A stretch of DNA of 64,000 nucleotides from Confluentibacter sediminis (lineage in GTDB: Bacteria; Bacteroidota; Bacteroidia; Flavobacteriales; Flavobacteriaceae): contig NZ_QKPO01000013.1 of NCBI RefSeq assembly GCF_003258355.1, positions 1-64,000 of the forward strand, written 5' to 3'. The translations under genes and the position numbers were made by a program. Positions 18,195 through 26,727 of the stretch are shown here, one piece after another; positions within the stretch are counted from its first letter, which is position 1; every line of letters begins with the position of its first letter. The notes below the pieces were generated by a model. That model had not been told where the DNA came from and did no database searches. It saw only the letters and a program-made list of their open reading frames with translations.

Positions 18195-18599
18195 ATGAAG
18201 ATATGTTTCACCCTAGGTTTGGGATTCTTGTCAAGTTTTTTGATATCCGTTTACGGTCAAAATAAAGAACTGATTGAAAGTATTAAAAAAGGGAAAGACA
18301 TTTACCAGGACTTCTGTATTACCTGCCACATGGGGAATGGAGAAGGCTTAACTGGCAGTTTTCCTCCGTTAGCAAAGTCAGATTATTTGATCAACAACCG
18401 GGCTAAAAGCATCAAGGCAATTAAGTATGGCTTACAAGGAGAAATTATTGTAAACGGAAAGACATATAACAGTATCATGGCTAATTTAGGTTTGGCAGAT
18501 GATGAGATTGCAGATATCATGAACTACATCACCAATAGCTGGGGTAACAAAAATGACGACATCGTGACTGAGAAAGAAGTTTCAGAGATTAAAAAATAA
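18195..18599 (+). CDS. Cytochrome c, class I, periplasmic
   Basis: 134 residues. The N-terminal signal helix (FTLGLGFLSSFLISVYG) is followed by one haem-binding motif, CITCH, at residues 41-45. The likely distal Met is Met95 in YNSIMANLG, and PPLAKSDYL matches the usual P-x-L-A-x-S-D/Y pattern of small cytochromes c of this class. It is probably the electron acceptor of the sugar dehydrogenase 8 bp upstream. The charged tail (TEKEVSEIKK) is short and has no anchor. Confidence 0.9.
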   Translation: MKICFTLGLGFLSSFLISVYGQNKELIESIKKGKDIYQDFCITCHMGNGEGLTGSFPPLAKSDYLINNRAKSIKAIKYGLQGEIIVNGKTYNSIMANLGLADDEIADIMNYITNSWGNKNDDIVTEKEVSEIKK

Positions 18600-18633
18600 A
18601 TCCCATAAAGATATAGCACACTAACTGTTTCAT

Positions 18634-18641
18634 TAACTTTG
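18634..18641 (+). promoter_or_regulatory. Promoter -7 box for udk operon
   Basis: taactttg matches the Bacteroidetes TAnnTTTG box exactly and ends 23 bp before the udk start codon. A clear -33 TTTG is not seen. Confidence 0.5.
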
Positions 18642-18664
18642 CAAACTTATTAAAACTATTTTTC

Positions 18665-19270
18665 ATGCTTATTATTGGAATTGCAGGTGGTACAGGTTGT
18701 GGTAAAACGACGGTTGTTAATCAGATTTTAAACGAACTTCCAGAAGGAGAAGTGGGTGTGATTTCCCAAGATTCTTATTATAAAGATACCACACACTTAA
18801 GTTACGAAGAACGGATTAATATTAATTTTGACCATCCCAGGTCCATTGATTTCGATTTATTGGAAAATCACTTAAAAGAATTAAAAAAAGGACATCCCAT
18901 ACACCAACCTATATATTCTTTCGTTAAGCACAATAGAACAGGCGATACCATATTAACACATCCAAGAAAAGTGATGATTGTTGAAGGGATTTTAATTTTA
19001 ACACATCCTGAATTAAGAGATATGTTTGATATTAAAATATTTGTTCATGCTGATACTGATGAACGATTGATTCGTCGCTTAAAACGTGATATTTCTGAAC
19101 GGGGCAGAGATTTAAATGAAGTTTTAACACGTTACCAAAACACATTAAAACCTATGCATGAACAGTTTATTGAACCCACAAAAGAATATGCCGATATTAT
19201 CATACCAAATAATAAACATAACACGGTGGCTATAGATATTGTTCGTTCTATTATTAACCAGAAATTATAA
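18665..19270 (+). CDS. udk: Uridine kinase
   Basis: 201 residues, full length. P-loop GIAGGTGCGKTT at about 5-16, then SQDSYYKD, NFDHPRSIDFDLL, and the lid segment with RRLKRDISERGRD. It phosphorylates uridine and cytidine to UMP and CMP in pyrimidine salvage. It is the first gene of a likely operon: divIC starts 1 bp after its stop and mutA overlaps divIC. A TAnnTTTG promoter box lies just upstream. Confidence 0.95.
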   Translation: MLIIGIAGGTGCGKTTVVNQILNELPEGEVGVISQDSYYKDTTHLSYEERININFDHPRSIDFDLLENHLKELKKGHPIHQPIYSFVKHNRTGDTILTHPRKVMIVEGILILTHPELRDMFDIKIFVHADTDERLIRRLKRDISERGRDLNEVLTRYQNTLKPMHEQFIEPTKEYADIIIPNNKHNTVAIDIVRSIINQKL

Positions 19271-19271
19271 A

Positions 19272-19595
19272 ATGGCATTTAACAAAAAAAGATTATTAAA
19301 ACCATTTAAGAACATATTTGTTCTCATTTTGTTTGTTTTTATAGTTTGGATGCTGTTTTTTGATGCCAATTCTTGGTTAATACATAGAGAATTAAATAAT
19401 GACATAGAGGATTTAGAGTCTCAAAAGGAATACTATAAAAAAGAGATTGAAAAAGATAAAAAAGCCCTGAAAAAATTAAGCACTGATGAAGGCTTAGAAA
19501 AATTTGCACGCGAAGAATATTACATGAAACGTGACAGTGAAGAGATTTTCATTATTGAATATGAAGATAGTTTAAAAACAAACGATAATGAGTAA
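19272..19595 (+). CDS. Septum formation initiator, DivIC/FtsB family
   Basis: I place the start at the ATG at 19272, giving 107 residues. The longer frame would begin inside udk and would add an unlikely lead. One membrane helix (about residues 14-31, FKNIFVLILFVFIVWMLFF), then a coiled coil (DIEDLESQKEYYKKEIEKDK, continuing) and a conserved FAREEYYMKRDSEEIFIIE tail. The family links FtsL and FtsQ in the division machinery at midcell. It starts 1 bp after udk stops and overlaps mutA by 8 bp. Confidence 0.88.
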   Translation: MAFNKKRLLKPFKNIFVLILFVFIVWMLFFDANSWLIHRELNNDIEDLESQKEYYKKEIEKDKKALKKLSTDEGLEKFAREEYYMKRDSEEIFIIEYEDSLKTNDNE

Positions 19596-20961
19596 TCAAT
19601 TATTTAATGAATTTACTCCCATTACTTCCAAACAATGGAAACAAAATATCCAATTTGATTTAAAAGGTGCCGATTATAATAAAACCCTCATTTGGAAAAC
19701 CAACGAAGACATTTCCGTAAAACCCTTTTATCATTCAGATGATTTCACAGAACTTCCTGAAGTATCGAACACCAAAGCCACCCAATGGCACATTTGCGAA
19801 ACTATTTATGTAGTCGATGTTAATAAATCAAATTTAAAAGCATTAAAATTTATAAAAAAAGGTGCCGATAGCATTAAATTTATCATTCCGGCTGATACCA
19901 TTTCTGTTGAAGCATTGCTGAAAAACATTGACACCTCAACGACCTCAATTCATTTAGAACTTCAGTTTCTTTATGAAGATTTCACAAACAAAATAGATGC
20001 CATCCATACTAAAGCAGGAATTCATATTCACACCGATATCATTGGTAATTTGACTAGAAATGGAAATTGGTTTACTAATCTAAAAGACGATTTTAGCAGG
20101 TTTGAAAATATTATAAAAACAACAAACTGCTTTAGTATTGATATGACGCTTTACCAAAATGCAGGTGCTAATATGGTGCAACAATTAGCGTATGCCCTAG
20201 CCCACGTCAACGAGTATTTAAATCATTTAGAAAATGTCATTACGAATGACGCAAAGCAACATATTACATGCATTTTCAACGTTTCGGTAGGCAGCAATTA
20301 CTTTTTTGAAATCGCAAAATTAAGAGCTTTACGACTTCTTTGGAAAACATTAGCTTCAGAATACAACTTTAACTCCGAATGTCAAATTTATACAACCCCA
20401 ACAAAACGTAACAAAACCTTATACGATTATAACACAAACATGCTTCGTACCACAACCGAATGTATGAGTGCTATTTTGGGTGGAAGTAACACGATTTGCA
20501 ATATGTCTTACGACGCCATTTACCATAAAGTCCATACTTTTGGAAATCGCATAGCAAGAAATCAATTATTGATTTTGAAGCACGAAAGTTATTTTAATAA
20601 AATTGATAATCCTGTTGATGGTGCTTATTATATTGAAACCATTACCAATCAATTAGCCGAAAAAGCTTTGGAATTATTCAAAAATATAGAAACACAGGGT
20701 GGTTTTTTAAAACAACTTAAAGAAAATACCATTCAGCGGAAAATAAAAGAAAGTGCCGAAAAAGAGCAACAACAATTTGATTCTGGAGACATGGTTTTAA
20801 CAGGAACTAATGCGCACATGAATATGGACGACAAAATGAAAGAGGCATTGGAATTGTATCCTTTTGTAAAAATCAAACAACGAAAAACCTTGATTGAACC
20901 CATTATAGAAAAACGTTTATCAGAAAAAACAGAACAACAACGATTAAAAAATGAAATTTAA
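19588..20961 (+). CDS. mutA: Methylmalonyl-CoA mutase, small (beta) subunit
   Basis: 457 residues. It begins LFNEFTPITSKQWKQNIQFD then LKGADYNKTLIWKT, the usual opening of the small subunit. Later come AHVNEYLNHLE and a TIM-barrel-like middle, with TTECMSAILGGSNTICNMSYD, the substrate-channel segment of the family. The small subunit has no functional B12 site; it stabilises the catalytic large subunit, which interconverts succinyl-CoA and (R)-methylmalonyl-CoA. In related genomes mutB usually follows directly. Here 224 bp without a gene and then a VIT1 transporter follow, so the large subunit must be elsewhere or lost. Confidence 0.9.
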   Translation: MSNQLFNEFTPITSKQWKQNIQFDLKGADYNKTLIWKTNEDISVKPFYHSDDFTELPEVSNTKATQWHICETIYVVDVNKSNLKALKFIKKGADSIKFIIPADTISVEALLKNIDTSTTSIHLELQFLYEDFTNKIDAIHTKAGIHIHTDIIGNLTRNGNWFTNLKDDFSRFENIIKTTNCFSIDMTLYQNAGANMVQQLAYALAHVNEYLNHLENVITNDAKQHITCIFNVSVGSNYFFEIAKLRALRLLWKTLASEYNFNSECQIYTTPTKRNKTLYDYNTNMLRTTTECMSAILGGSNTICNMSYDAIYHKVHTFGNRIARNQLLILKHESYFNKIDNPVDGAYYIETITNQLAEKALELFKNIETQGGFLKQLKENTIQRKIKESAEKEQQQFDSGDMVLTGTNAHMNMDDKMKEALELYPFVKIKQRKTLIEPIIEKRLSEKTEQQRLKNEI

Positions 20962-21185
20962 CATTGTCATTCTGAATTGTTTTTAAATTTCATATAAACT
21001 ACCGAATTTATTAAACTCTTTCCTATATACTTTCGAGGCGACTTAATTAAATTTTAAAGGCTGAAAAGCCATAAAAGTACATTCTCATAAAACTCCCACT
21101 CTTTCAAATAATTAAATGATTTAAGTCATTGAATTTGAAGCGAAAGTTTATTAGCTTTAACTATTAAAAATCAATAGCTGATAAA

Positions 21186-21893
21186 ATGACAGACATTGCA
21201 GACGATTATTTAGAACCACATTATATACAACGAAGCAATTGGTTGAGAGCCGCCGTTCTTGGTGCCAATGACGGCATCTTATCTACAGCCAGTCTTGCCA
21301 TTGGTGTCGCTGCCGCCAGTGATTTAAGAGAACCTATTATTTTGGCAACGGTAGCAGGTTTGGTTGCTGGTGCCTTGTCTATGGCCGCTGGAGAATATGT
21401 ATCGGTTAGCTCTCAAACCGATGTTGAAAAAGCCGATATAGAGCGTGAAAAACAGGAATTATTAGACATGCCTGACATCGAATTGGTAAGATTAGCCGAG
21501 ATTTATGAAAAACGAGGCTTAAAAAAAGACACGGCCTTAATAGTCGCCAAAGAATTGACTGCACACGATGCTCTGGCTACTCATATAAGAGACGAACTAG
21601 GGATTAATGACATCAGTCAAGCAAAACCAATTCAAGCTGCTCTAGCTTCTGGTGCATCATTTACAGTGGGTGGTATATTGCCGCTTTTGGTAGTTATCTT
21701 TTTACCATTGCAAAACATGGAATATTACCTATATGGTTTTGCTATTATATTCCTCATCATTTTAGGAACTATAGCCGCTAAAACAGGAGGTTCTAGCATC
21801 ACAAAAGCCATTATTAGAATCACCTTTTGGGGAACAGTTGCTATGGGATTAACAGCATTCGTTGGACATTTGTTTGGAGTTAATATGGTATAA
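21186..21893 (+). CDS. VIT1/CCC1-family metal transporter
   Basis: 235 residues. The opening HYIQRSNWLRAAVLGANDGI and the first helices with AGLVAGALSMAAGEYVSVSS are the family signature of vacuolar iron transporter-like (DUF125) proteins. A cytoplasmic helical segment with acidic residues (EKADIEREKQELLDM; KKDTALIVAKELTAHDAL) follows, then three more membrane helices. Eukaryotic VIT1 moves Fe2+ or Mn2+ out of the cytosol. The bacterial role is presumed iron or manganese export or storage. It stands alone, with gaps on both sides. Confidence 0.9.
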   Translation: MTDIADDYLEPHYIQRSNWLRAAVLGANDGILSTASLAIGVAAASDLREPIILATVAGLVAGALSMAAGEYVSVSSQTDVEKADIEREKQELLDMPDIELVRLAEIYEKRGLKKDTALIVAKELTAHDALATHIRDELGINDISQAKPIQAALASGASFTVGGILPLLVVIFLPLQNMEYYLYGFAIIFLIILGTIAAKTGGSSITKAIIRITFWGTVAMGLTAFVGHLFGVNMV

Positions 21894-22007
21894 TCTTTTA
21901 CCTATTCAAAATCATATTCATAATTAAAAAGACAAACCTTATCTATTTTATCATTAATTACCATCTATTGTCCGTTCGACAAGTAAAATAGCGAGGCACG
22001 AGATATT

Positions 22008-22048
22008 TTTTATCGAGAACTTTTAGTTGTCATTGATTCTCGATAAAA
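22008..22048. repeat. Perfect inverted repeat upstream of the thioredoxin/permease pair
   Basis: ttttatcgagaa at 22008-22019 and ttctcgataaaa at 22037-22048, perfect 12-bp arms with a 17-base loop. It is not followed by a strong T run. The DNA to its right (gctccgttaccccgccc) is more G/C-rich than its surroundings. It may be an operator, a terminator for the VIT1 gene or a dispersed repeat. Confidence 0.55.
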
Positions 22049-22182
22049 TTTGCTCCGTTACCCCGCCCAAATCCACTCGAGTGACAGTTCAGGTAATCTT
22101 GTTAATAAACCTTCAAAACATAACATTTATCATAATTCATTATTAAACATCATGGTACATTTACTAAACGTAATGAATCCAA

Positions 22183-22488
22183 ATGACCATGACAAAAAGA
22201 ATTAAAATTTTAGGAACTGGCTGCCAAAAATGTAAAGTATTGAAACAAGTGGTGGAAGATGTTGTTAATGAAAATCATATTGATGCCAGTATTGAAAAAG
22301 TTGAAGATTTAGAAGATATCATGATATATAACGTCATGATAACCCCTGCTCTGGTGATAGATGATGTGATTGTCATAAAAGGGAGAATCCCAGACAAAAA
22401 AGAAATTTTAGATTTATTGAAATCCAAAAATCCAACTGAAGATATGAACACTACTAAAAAATGTTGTTCAGGAGGTAACTGTTGCTAA
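22183..22488 (+). CDS. Thioredoxin-like small redox protein (TM0996/MTH895 type)
   Basis: 101 residues. It opens with IKILGTGCQKCKVL, carrying a CxxC redox pair, then a thioredoxin fold ending with MITPALVIDDVIVIKGRIP (cis-Pro region). A Cys-rich tail ends in KKCCSGGNCC. Family members usually sit next to DUF318-type permeases, as here (10 bp spacing), and are thought to handle metal or thiol chemistry for the transporter. The tail may bind a soft metal such as Cu or As. A second ATG two codons in (22189) is an equally good start. No ArsR regulator gene is adjacent. Confidence 0.85.
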   Translation: MTMTKRIKILGTGCQKCKVLKQVVEDVVNENHIDASIEKVEDLEDIMIYNVMITPALVIDDVIVIKGRIPDKKEILDLLKSKNPTEDMNTTKKCCSGGNCC

Positions 22489-22498
22489 CTAATACCCC

Positions 22499-23476
22499 AT
22501 GTTTGATTGGATACAGCACATAGCCGATTGGTTGGTGTACGATGTTTTTGGAATGAAAGTCAACGAGCATCTCTCCGATGCGTTAAATTTCTTTATTTAC
22601 GATAGCACTAAAATCATTTTACTGCTTTTTGTTGTTATTACGTTGATGGGAATTATTAATAACTATTTCCCTGTTGAAAAGGTTAAAAATTACTTATCCA
22701 GAAACAAATTATTTGGATTGGAATATCTTATGGCGAGCCTGTTTGGGGTGGTAACCCCTTTTTGTTCGTGTTCCTCTGTGCCTCTGTTCATTGGTTTTGT
22801 AAAAGGTGGCATTCCGTTAGGAGTCACCTTTGCTTTTCTTGTTACATCGCCCTTAGTCAATGAAGTCGCCATTGGATTATTCATTGGTTTGTTTGGTGTA
22901 AAAACCACCATTATTTACATTGTAAGTGGTATTTTATTAGGTACTATTTCTGGATATATACTTCAAAAATTAAAATTAGAACACTTACTAAGTCCTTGGG
23001 TAAAAGAGGTATTGGCAAATGCCGAAAGAGAACACGAAGCCTTTAAAGAAACACCCAAACCTTTTATACAACGCTTTCCTTTTATCTATAAAGAAGCCCT
23101 AACAATCATTAAAGGCATTCTTCCGTATATAATTGTGGGGATTGCTATTGGCGGATTCATGCATAGCTATATTCCAGAAGGCTTTTTTGAAACCTATATG
23201 GCAAAAGACAATCTGTTTGCTGTACCTATAGCCACTCTATTAGCCATACCCATGTATTCTAATGCATCAGGTATTTTGCCTATTGTACAAGTATTGGTTG
23301 AAAAAGGAATTCCTTTAGGCACCGCTATTGCTTTTATGATGGGTGTTGTTGGGTTATCGCTTCCCGAAGCCATGCTTTTAAAAAAAGTAATGAGCTTAAA
23401 ACTAATAGGTATCTTTTTTGGGGTTGTTACCATGTGCATCATAGTGTCAGGATATATTTTTAATCTTGTTTTGTAG
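22499..23476 (+). CDS. Permease, DUF318/ArsP-like (SO_0444 Cu/Zn efflux type)
   Basis: 325 residues, about eight membrane helices. The signature VTPFCSCSSVPLFIGFVKGG and TSPLVNEVAIGLFIG in the first half are mirrored by YSNASGILPIVQVLVEKG and LSLPEAMLLKK in the second half, as in the two-repeat permease family that includes organoarsenical ArsP and Cu/Zn efflux proteins. The cytoplasmic loop between the halves (about 160-200) is charged. It starts 10 bp after the thioredoxin-like gene, so the two form an operon for metal or metalloid efflux. The exact substrate is not readable. Confidence 0.85.
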   Translation: MFDWIQHIADWLVYDVFGMKVNEHLSDALNFFIYDSTKIILLLFVVITLMGIINNYFPVEKVKNYLSRNKLFGLEYLMASLFGVVTPFCSCSSVPLFIGFVKGGIPLGVTFAFLVTSPLVNEVAIGLFIGLFGVKTTIIYIVSGILLGTISGYILQKLKLEHLLSPWVKEVLANAEREHEAFKETPKPFIQRFPFIYKEALTIIKGILPYIIVGIAIGGFMHSYIPEGFFETYMAKDNLFAVPIATLLAIPMYSNASGILPIVQVLVEKGIPLGTAIAFMMGVVGLSLPEAMLLKKVMSLKLIGIFFGVVTMCIIVSGYIFNLVL

Positions 23477-23676
23477 CACTTTTGACTCAAAAAGATATCT
23501 TACGTCAATTTTTCATACAAAAAATAGCTCCTCTATATAAAAATTGGTTAATTTAGTCTGACGCTTGATATAATGTCAAAACGTTTCCATAGGCAAACAT
23601 TATAATTTATTCAACTACGAATAAAGACCACAAAACCACTTAACTAATCATGAATTAATTATTAAATATAAATATC

Positions 23677-25164
23677 TTGGAGAAAGTAACTGATTATAAA
23701 TATGCGCTTGACGAATCATCTATTGTTGCTATTACCGACCAAAAAGGAATCATCAACTATGTAAATGATAACTTCTGTAACATCTCTAAATATACTGCTG
23801 ATGAATTAATTGGACAAGACCATCGGATTATAAATTCAGGGCATCATTCAAAAGAGTTCATTAAAGATCTTTGGACAACTATTGCTAATGGAAAAGTATG
23901 GAAAGGCGAACTTAAAAACAAGGCAAAAGATGGCACTATATATTGGGTTGACACGACGATTGTTCCCTTTTTAAATGCATCCAATAAGCCTTACCAGTAT
24001 GTTGCCATTAGGTCTGATATTACGGATAGAAAAAAAGGAGAAGAAGAACTTAAAAAGACATTAAAAGAAATTTCAGATTACAAATATGCTCTTGATGAAT
24101 CTGCTATCGTTGCTATTACCGATCAAAAAGGAATCATTACCCATGTAAATGATAACTTTTGCAAAATATCAAAATACGCTGCCGAAGAATTAATAGGACG
24201 AGATCACCGTCTTATAAATTCAGGATATCACCCAAAAAAATTTATAAAGGAGCTTTGGACAACTATTGCCAATGGCAAAGTATGGAAAGGCGAGCTGAAA
24301 AACAAAGCAAAAGATGGCAGTACCTATTGGGTTGCGACTACCATTGTTCCTTTTTTAAATCAGGCTGGCAAACCTTACCAATATGTTGCTATTAGATCTG
24401 ATATTACAGAAAGAAAAGAAGGCGAAGAACAGATCAAAGCAAATAATGCAAAAGCTATAGAACACGCCCACATATTGGAATTAAAAAACACGCAACTTAT
24501 TGACTTCTGTAATATTGTTTCCCATAATTTAAGAGCTCCATTGATAAATGTATCTATGCTAGTCGATTATGTTGAACAAAGTGAAGATGAAAAAGAACGT
24601 ATGGAAGTATTGGCAAAAATAAAACCTGTTGTGAATCATTTAATGGATGTTTTTAACGAATTGGTAGAATCCATTCAAGTAAAGCAAGATACTGAAATAA
24701 AAGCAGATAAAATAATTTTAAAAGATTGCATAGAGAAAATATTGAAAGGTTTTGAAACTCAAATTAAAGAATATGAAGCGGACATTCTCCTAGATTTAAA
24801 TCAAGCTTCCATAATATATTTTCCTCAAAAATATATAGAAAGTATTTTATCAAATTTAATAAGTAATGCTCTTAAGTATAGATCACCAAAGAGGAAGCCG
24901 ACTATTACTATAAAAACTAAAAAAGGAGATAACAATAGCATAATATTATCGGTGGCCGATAACGGATTAGGTATCGATTTAGAATTACATAAAGATCAGA
25001 TTTTTAAAATTCGCAAAACATTTCACAAACATCCCGATGCAAAAGGATTTGGACTGTTCATGACAAAAACCCAAGTGGAAGCCATGAATGGAAAAATTTG
25101 GGCAAAGAGCCAACCCCAAAAAGGCAGTACTTTTTTTATAGAATTTAAAAACCAAAACATATGA
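23677..25164 (+). CDS. Tandem-PAS sensor histidine kinase (cytoplasmic)
   Basis: 495 residues, no membrane helix. Two PAS/PAC units (about 7-125 and 134-252) are near copies, both with SIVAITDQKG or AIVAITDQKG, NDNFC, and WTTIANGKVWKGELKNKAKD. The kinase has the phosphoacceptor in IVSHNLRAPL (H283) and an ATPase domain with LISNALKY, DNGLGIDL and KGFGLF. The frame begins at TTG (23677); an in-frame ATG 27 bases upstream is followed by a stop one codon later, so TTG or a later start is needed. The receiver gene overlaps by 4 bp. It probably responds to a redox or light-like cue through PAS, but no cofactor site can be assigned. Confidence 0.9.
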   Translation: MEKVTDYKYALDESSIVAITDQKGIINYVNDNFCNISKYTADELIGQDHRIINSGHHSKEFIKDLWTTIANGKVWKGELKNKAKDGTIYWVDTTIVPFLNASNKPYQYVAIRSDITDRKKGEEELKKTLKEISDYKYALDESAIVAITDQKGIITHVNDNFCKISKYAAEELIGRDHRLINSGYHPKKFIKELWTTIANGKVWKGELKNKAKDGSTYWVATTIVPFLNQAGKPYQYVAIRSDITERKEGEEQIKANNAKAIEHAHILELKNTQLIDFCNIVSHNLRAPLINVSMLVDYVEQSEDEKERMEVLAKIKPVVNHLMDVFNELVESIQVKQDTEIKADKIILKDCIEKILKGFETQIKEYEADILLDLNQASIIYFPQKYIESILSNLISNALKYRSPKRKPTITIKTKKGDNNSIILSVADNGLGIDLELHKDQIFKIRKTFHKHPDAKGFGLFMTKTQVEAMNGKIWAKSQPQKGSTFFIEFKNQNI

Positions 25165-25559
25165 ACCAGATAAAAACACTTACACTTATTGACGATGACG
25201 ACATTTTTGTTTTCTTGACAAAAAAAGTTATAGAGCAGACTAACCTTGTGAATTTAATAAAGGTTTTTGGAAACGGCTTAGATGCTATAAACTTTTTAAA
25301 AAAGAATAAATACAATACCGATAGTTTACCCGAAATTATTCTTTTAGACCTTAGTATGCCAATAATGAATGGTTGGCAATTTTTGGAGGAATATGCTAAA
25401 CTTAATCCTTCAATAGGAAAAAAAATCACCATTTACATATGCTCTTCTTCTATTTCTCACGATGACATTACTAGAGCTAAATCGATTAATGAGGTTTCCG
25501 ATTATATCATTAAACCTATTACTAAAAACAGATTGATAGAAGTTATAAAAAAGTTATAA
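25161..25559 (+). CDS. Stand-alone response-regulator receiver
   Basis: 132 residues, a receiver domain only. Acidic pocket LIDDDDI (D11/D12), phosphorylation site D63 in EIILLDLSMPIMNGW, the switch serine in ICSSSIS and the conserved Lys in YIIKPITK. Its start overlaps the kinase stop by 4 bp (ATGA), so the two are a translationally coupled pair. There is no output domain; it may act by protein binding, like CheY or an Rcp1-type receiver. Confidence 0.92.
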   Translation: MNQIKTLTLIDDDDIFVFLTKKVIEQTNLVNLIKVFGNGLDAINFLKKNKYNTDSLPEIILLDLSMPIMNGWQFLEEYAKLNPSIGKKITIYICSSSISHDDITRAKSINEVSDYIIKPITKNRLIEVIKKL

Positions 25560-25633
25560 AAATAAAAAAAACATCTCTTTTGTACAATCCTCTTCAATTA
25601 TATGAATTGAACGCACGAAATACTAACAAGACT

Positions 25634-26341
25634 CTAAAGGCCTCCAAAAAATTCTGCCTCAAAAAGTTCAGAAAAATACTTAATCATTTTTTCTTTAACC
25701 TCAGCTTCATTAACTTGTGTCACACCTAACTCAACATGTAAAGATGTTACGGCTTTACCACGAATGCCACAAGGAATAATATTATCAAAATAACCCAAAT
25801 TGGCATTTACATTAAGCGCAAAACCATGCATGGTTACCCAACGGCTGGCACGAACGCCCATAGCACAAATTTTACGTGCAAATGGCGTACCAACATCTAA
25901 CCAAACCCCTGTTTCTCCATCGCTACGCTCCCCTTTCAAACCATAATCCGCAAGCGTCAAAATAATCATTTCCTCTAAAAAACGCAGGTATTTATGGATG
26001 TCGGTAAAAAAATTATCTAAGTCTAAAATAGGATAGCCAACAATTTGTCCTGGTCCGTGATACGTAATATCGCCTCCTCTATTTATTTTATAAAAAGTGG
26101 CACCTTTTTCAGCAAGTTGTTGCTCACTTAACAGCATGTTAGAGACATCGCCACTTTTACCAAGTGTGTACACGTGTGGATGCTCTACAAATAAAAAATA
26201 ATTATTGGTATCAATTTGGGTATCTTCTCGTCTATTATTGATTTTTACATCCAAAATGGATTTAAACAACAGCTCTTGGTAATCCCAAGTTTGTTTATAG
26301 TCTTTTAAGCCTAAATCTTGCAGTTCTATTCTCTTATTCAT
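25634..26341 (-). CDS. lipB: Octanoyl-(acyl carrier protein):protein octanoyltransferase
   Basis: 235 residues, standard LipB. Signature GGDITYHGPGQIVGYPI in the first half, then KICAMGVRASRWVTMHG with catalytic-type Lys and Cys (the family uses Cys and Lys), and LNVNANLGYFDNIIPCGI. It moves an octanoyl group from ACP to lipoyl-domain proteins, the first step of lipoate synthesis. It is transcribed towards the receiver gene and is separated from a Pmp3-type small gene by 29 bp. Confidence 0.96.
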   Translation of the reverse strand: MNKRIELQDLGLKDYKQTWDYQELLFKSILDVKINNRREDTQIDTNNYFLFVEHPHVYTLGKSGDVSNMLLSEQQLAEKGATFYKINRGGDITYHGPGQIVGYPILDLDNFFTDIHKYLRFLEEMIILTLADYGLKGERSDGETGVWLDVGTPFARKICAMGVRASRWVTMHGFALNVNANLGYFDNIIPCGIRGKAVTSLHVELGVTQVNEAEVKEKMIKYFSELFEAEFFGGL

Positions 26342-26370
26342 AGACTACAAAATTACGATTTTTTTAGGTT

Positions 26371-26529
26371 TTATCTATTCGGATTATTCACAATAACCAA
26401 TGCTGCAATAACGCCTGGCACCCAGCCACAAAGCCAAAGTAAAAAAACAATAAAGATAGACCCACAACCTTTGCCTATGACAGCTAAGGGTGGACAAAAT
26501 ATACATAGGATAACTCTCCAGAAACTCAT
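26371..26529 (-). CDS. YqaE/Pmp3-family small membrane protein
   Basis: 52 residues on the minus strand: it begins MSFWRVILCIFCPPLAVIGKG and ends VPGVIAALVIVNNPNR. Two hydrophobic helices, FCPPLAV and a WVPGVIAA motif identify the Pmp3/YqaE family of tiny two-helix membrane proteins linked to membrane potential and salt stress. The gene is shorter than usual ORF cut-offs. An antisense frame of 72 codons covers the same DNA and is judged a shadow. lipB follows 29 bp downstream. Confidence 0.88.
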   Translation of the reverse strand: MSFWRVILCIFCPPLAVIGKGCGSIFIVFLLWLCGWVPGVIAALVIVNNPNR

Positions 26530-26687
26530 GATGTGATTGATTATGATTGATTACTGTTTATTTGACTATAAACAACGCTTTTTGTTACAATATACATGAG
26601 CGTTTATATCAAACCAATGTGGAATACTGAAAGTGCAACCCAGAGGGAAACACCCAAAAATTAGTTTTAAATGCTAGGTTTTAATAG

Positions 26688-26695
26688 TATCTTTG
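26688..26695 (+). promoter_or_regulatory. Promoter -7 box for lysS
   Basis: tatctttg fits TAnnTTTG exactly and lies 32 bp before the lysS start. A possible -33 element (ttag) ends 23 bp upstream of it. Confidence 0.55.
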
Positions 26696-26727
26696 TGCCT
26701 TTAAAAAAATCATTCAGAAATTAGAAT

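Noticed and set aside
19239-19271. Upstream ATG start for the DivIC-family gene
   Set aside because: It would begin inside udk and add a lead with no family match; the ATG at 19272 is the better start.
22690-22911. Minus-strand frame within the permease gene
   Set aside because: It is an antisense shadow of the permease with no recognisable pattern.
26318-26536. 72-codon plus-strand frame
   Set aside because: It is antisense to the clear Pmp3-type gene at 26371-26529 and has no family-like pattern.
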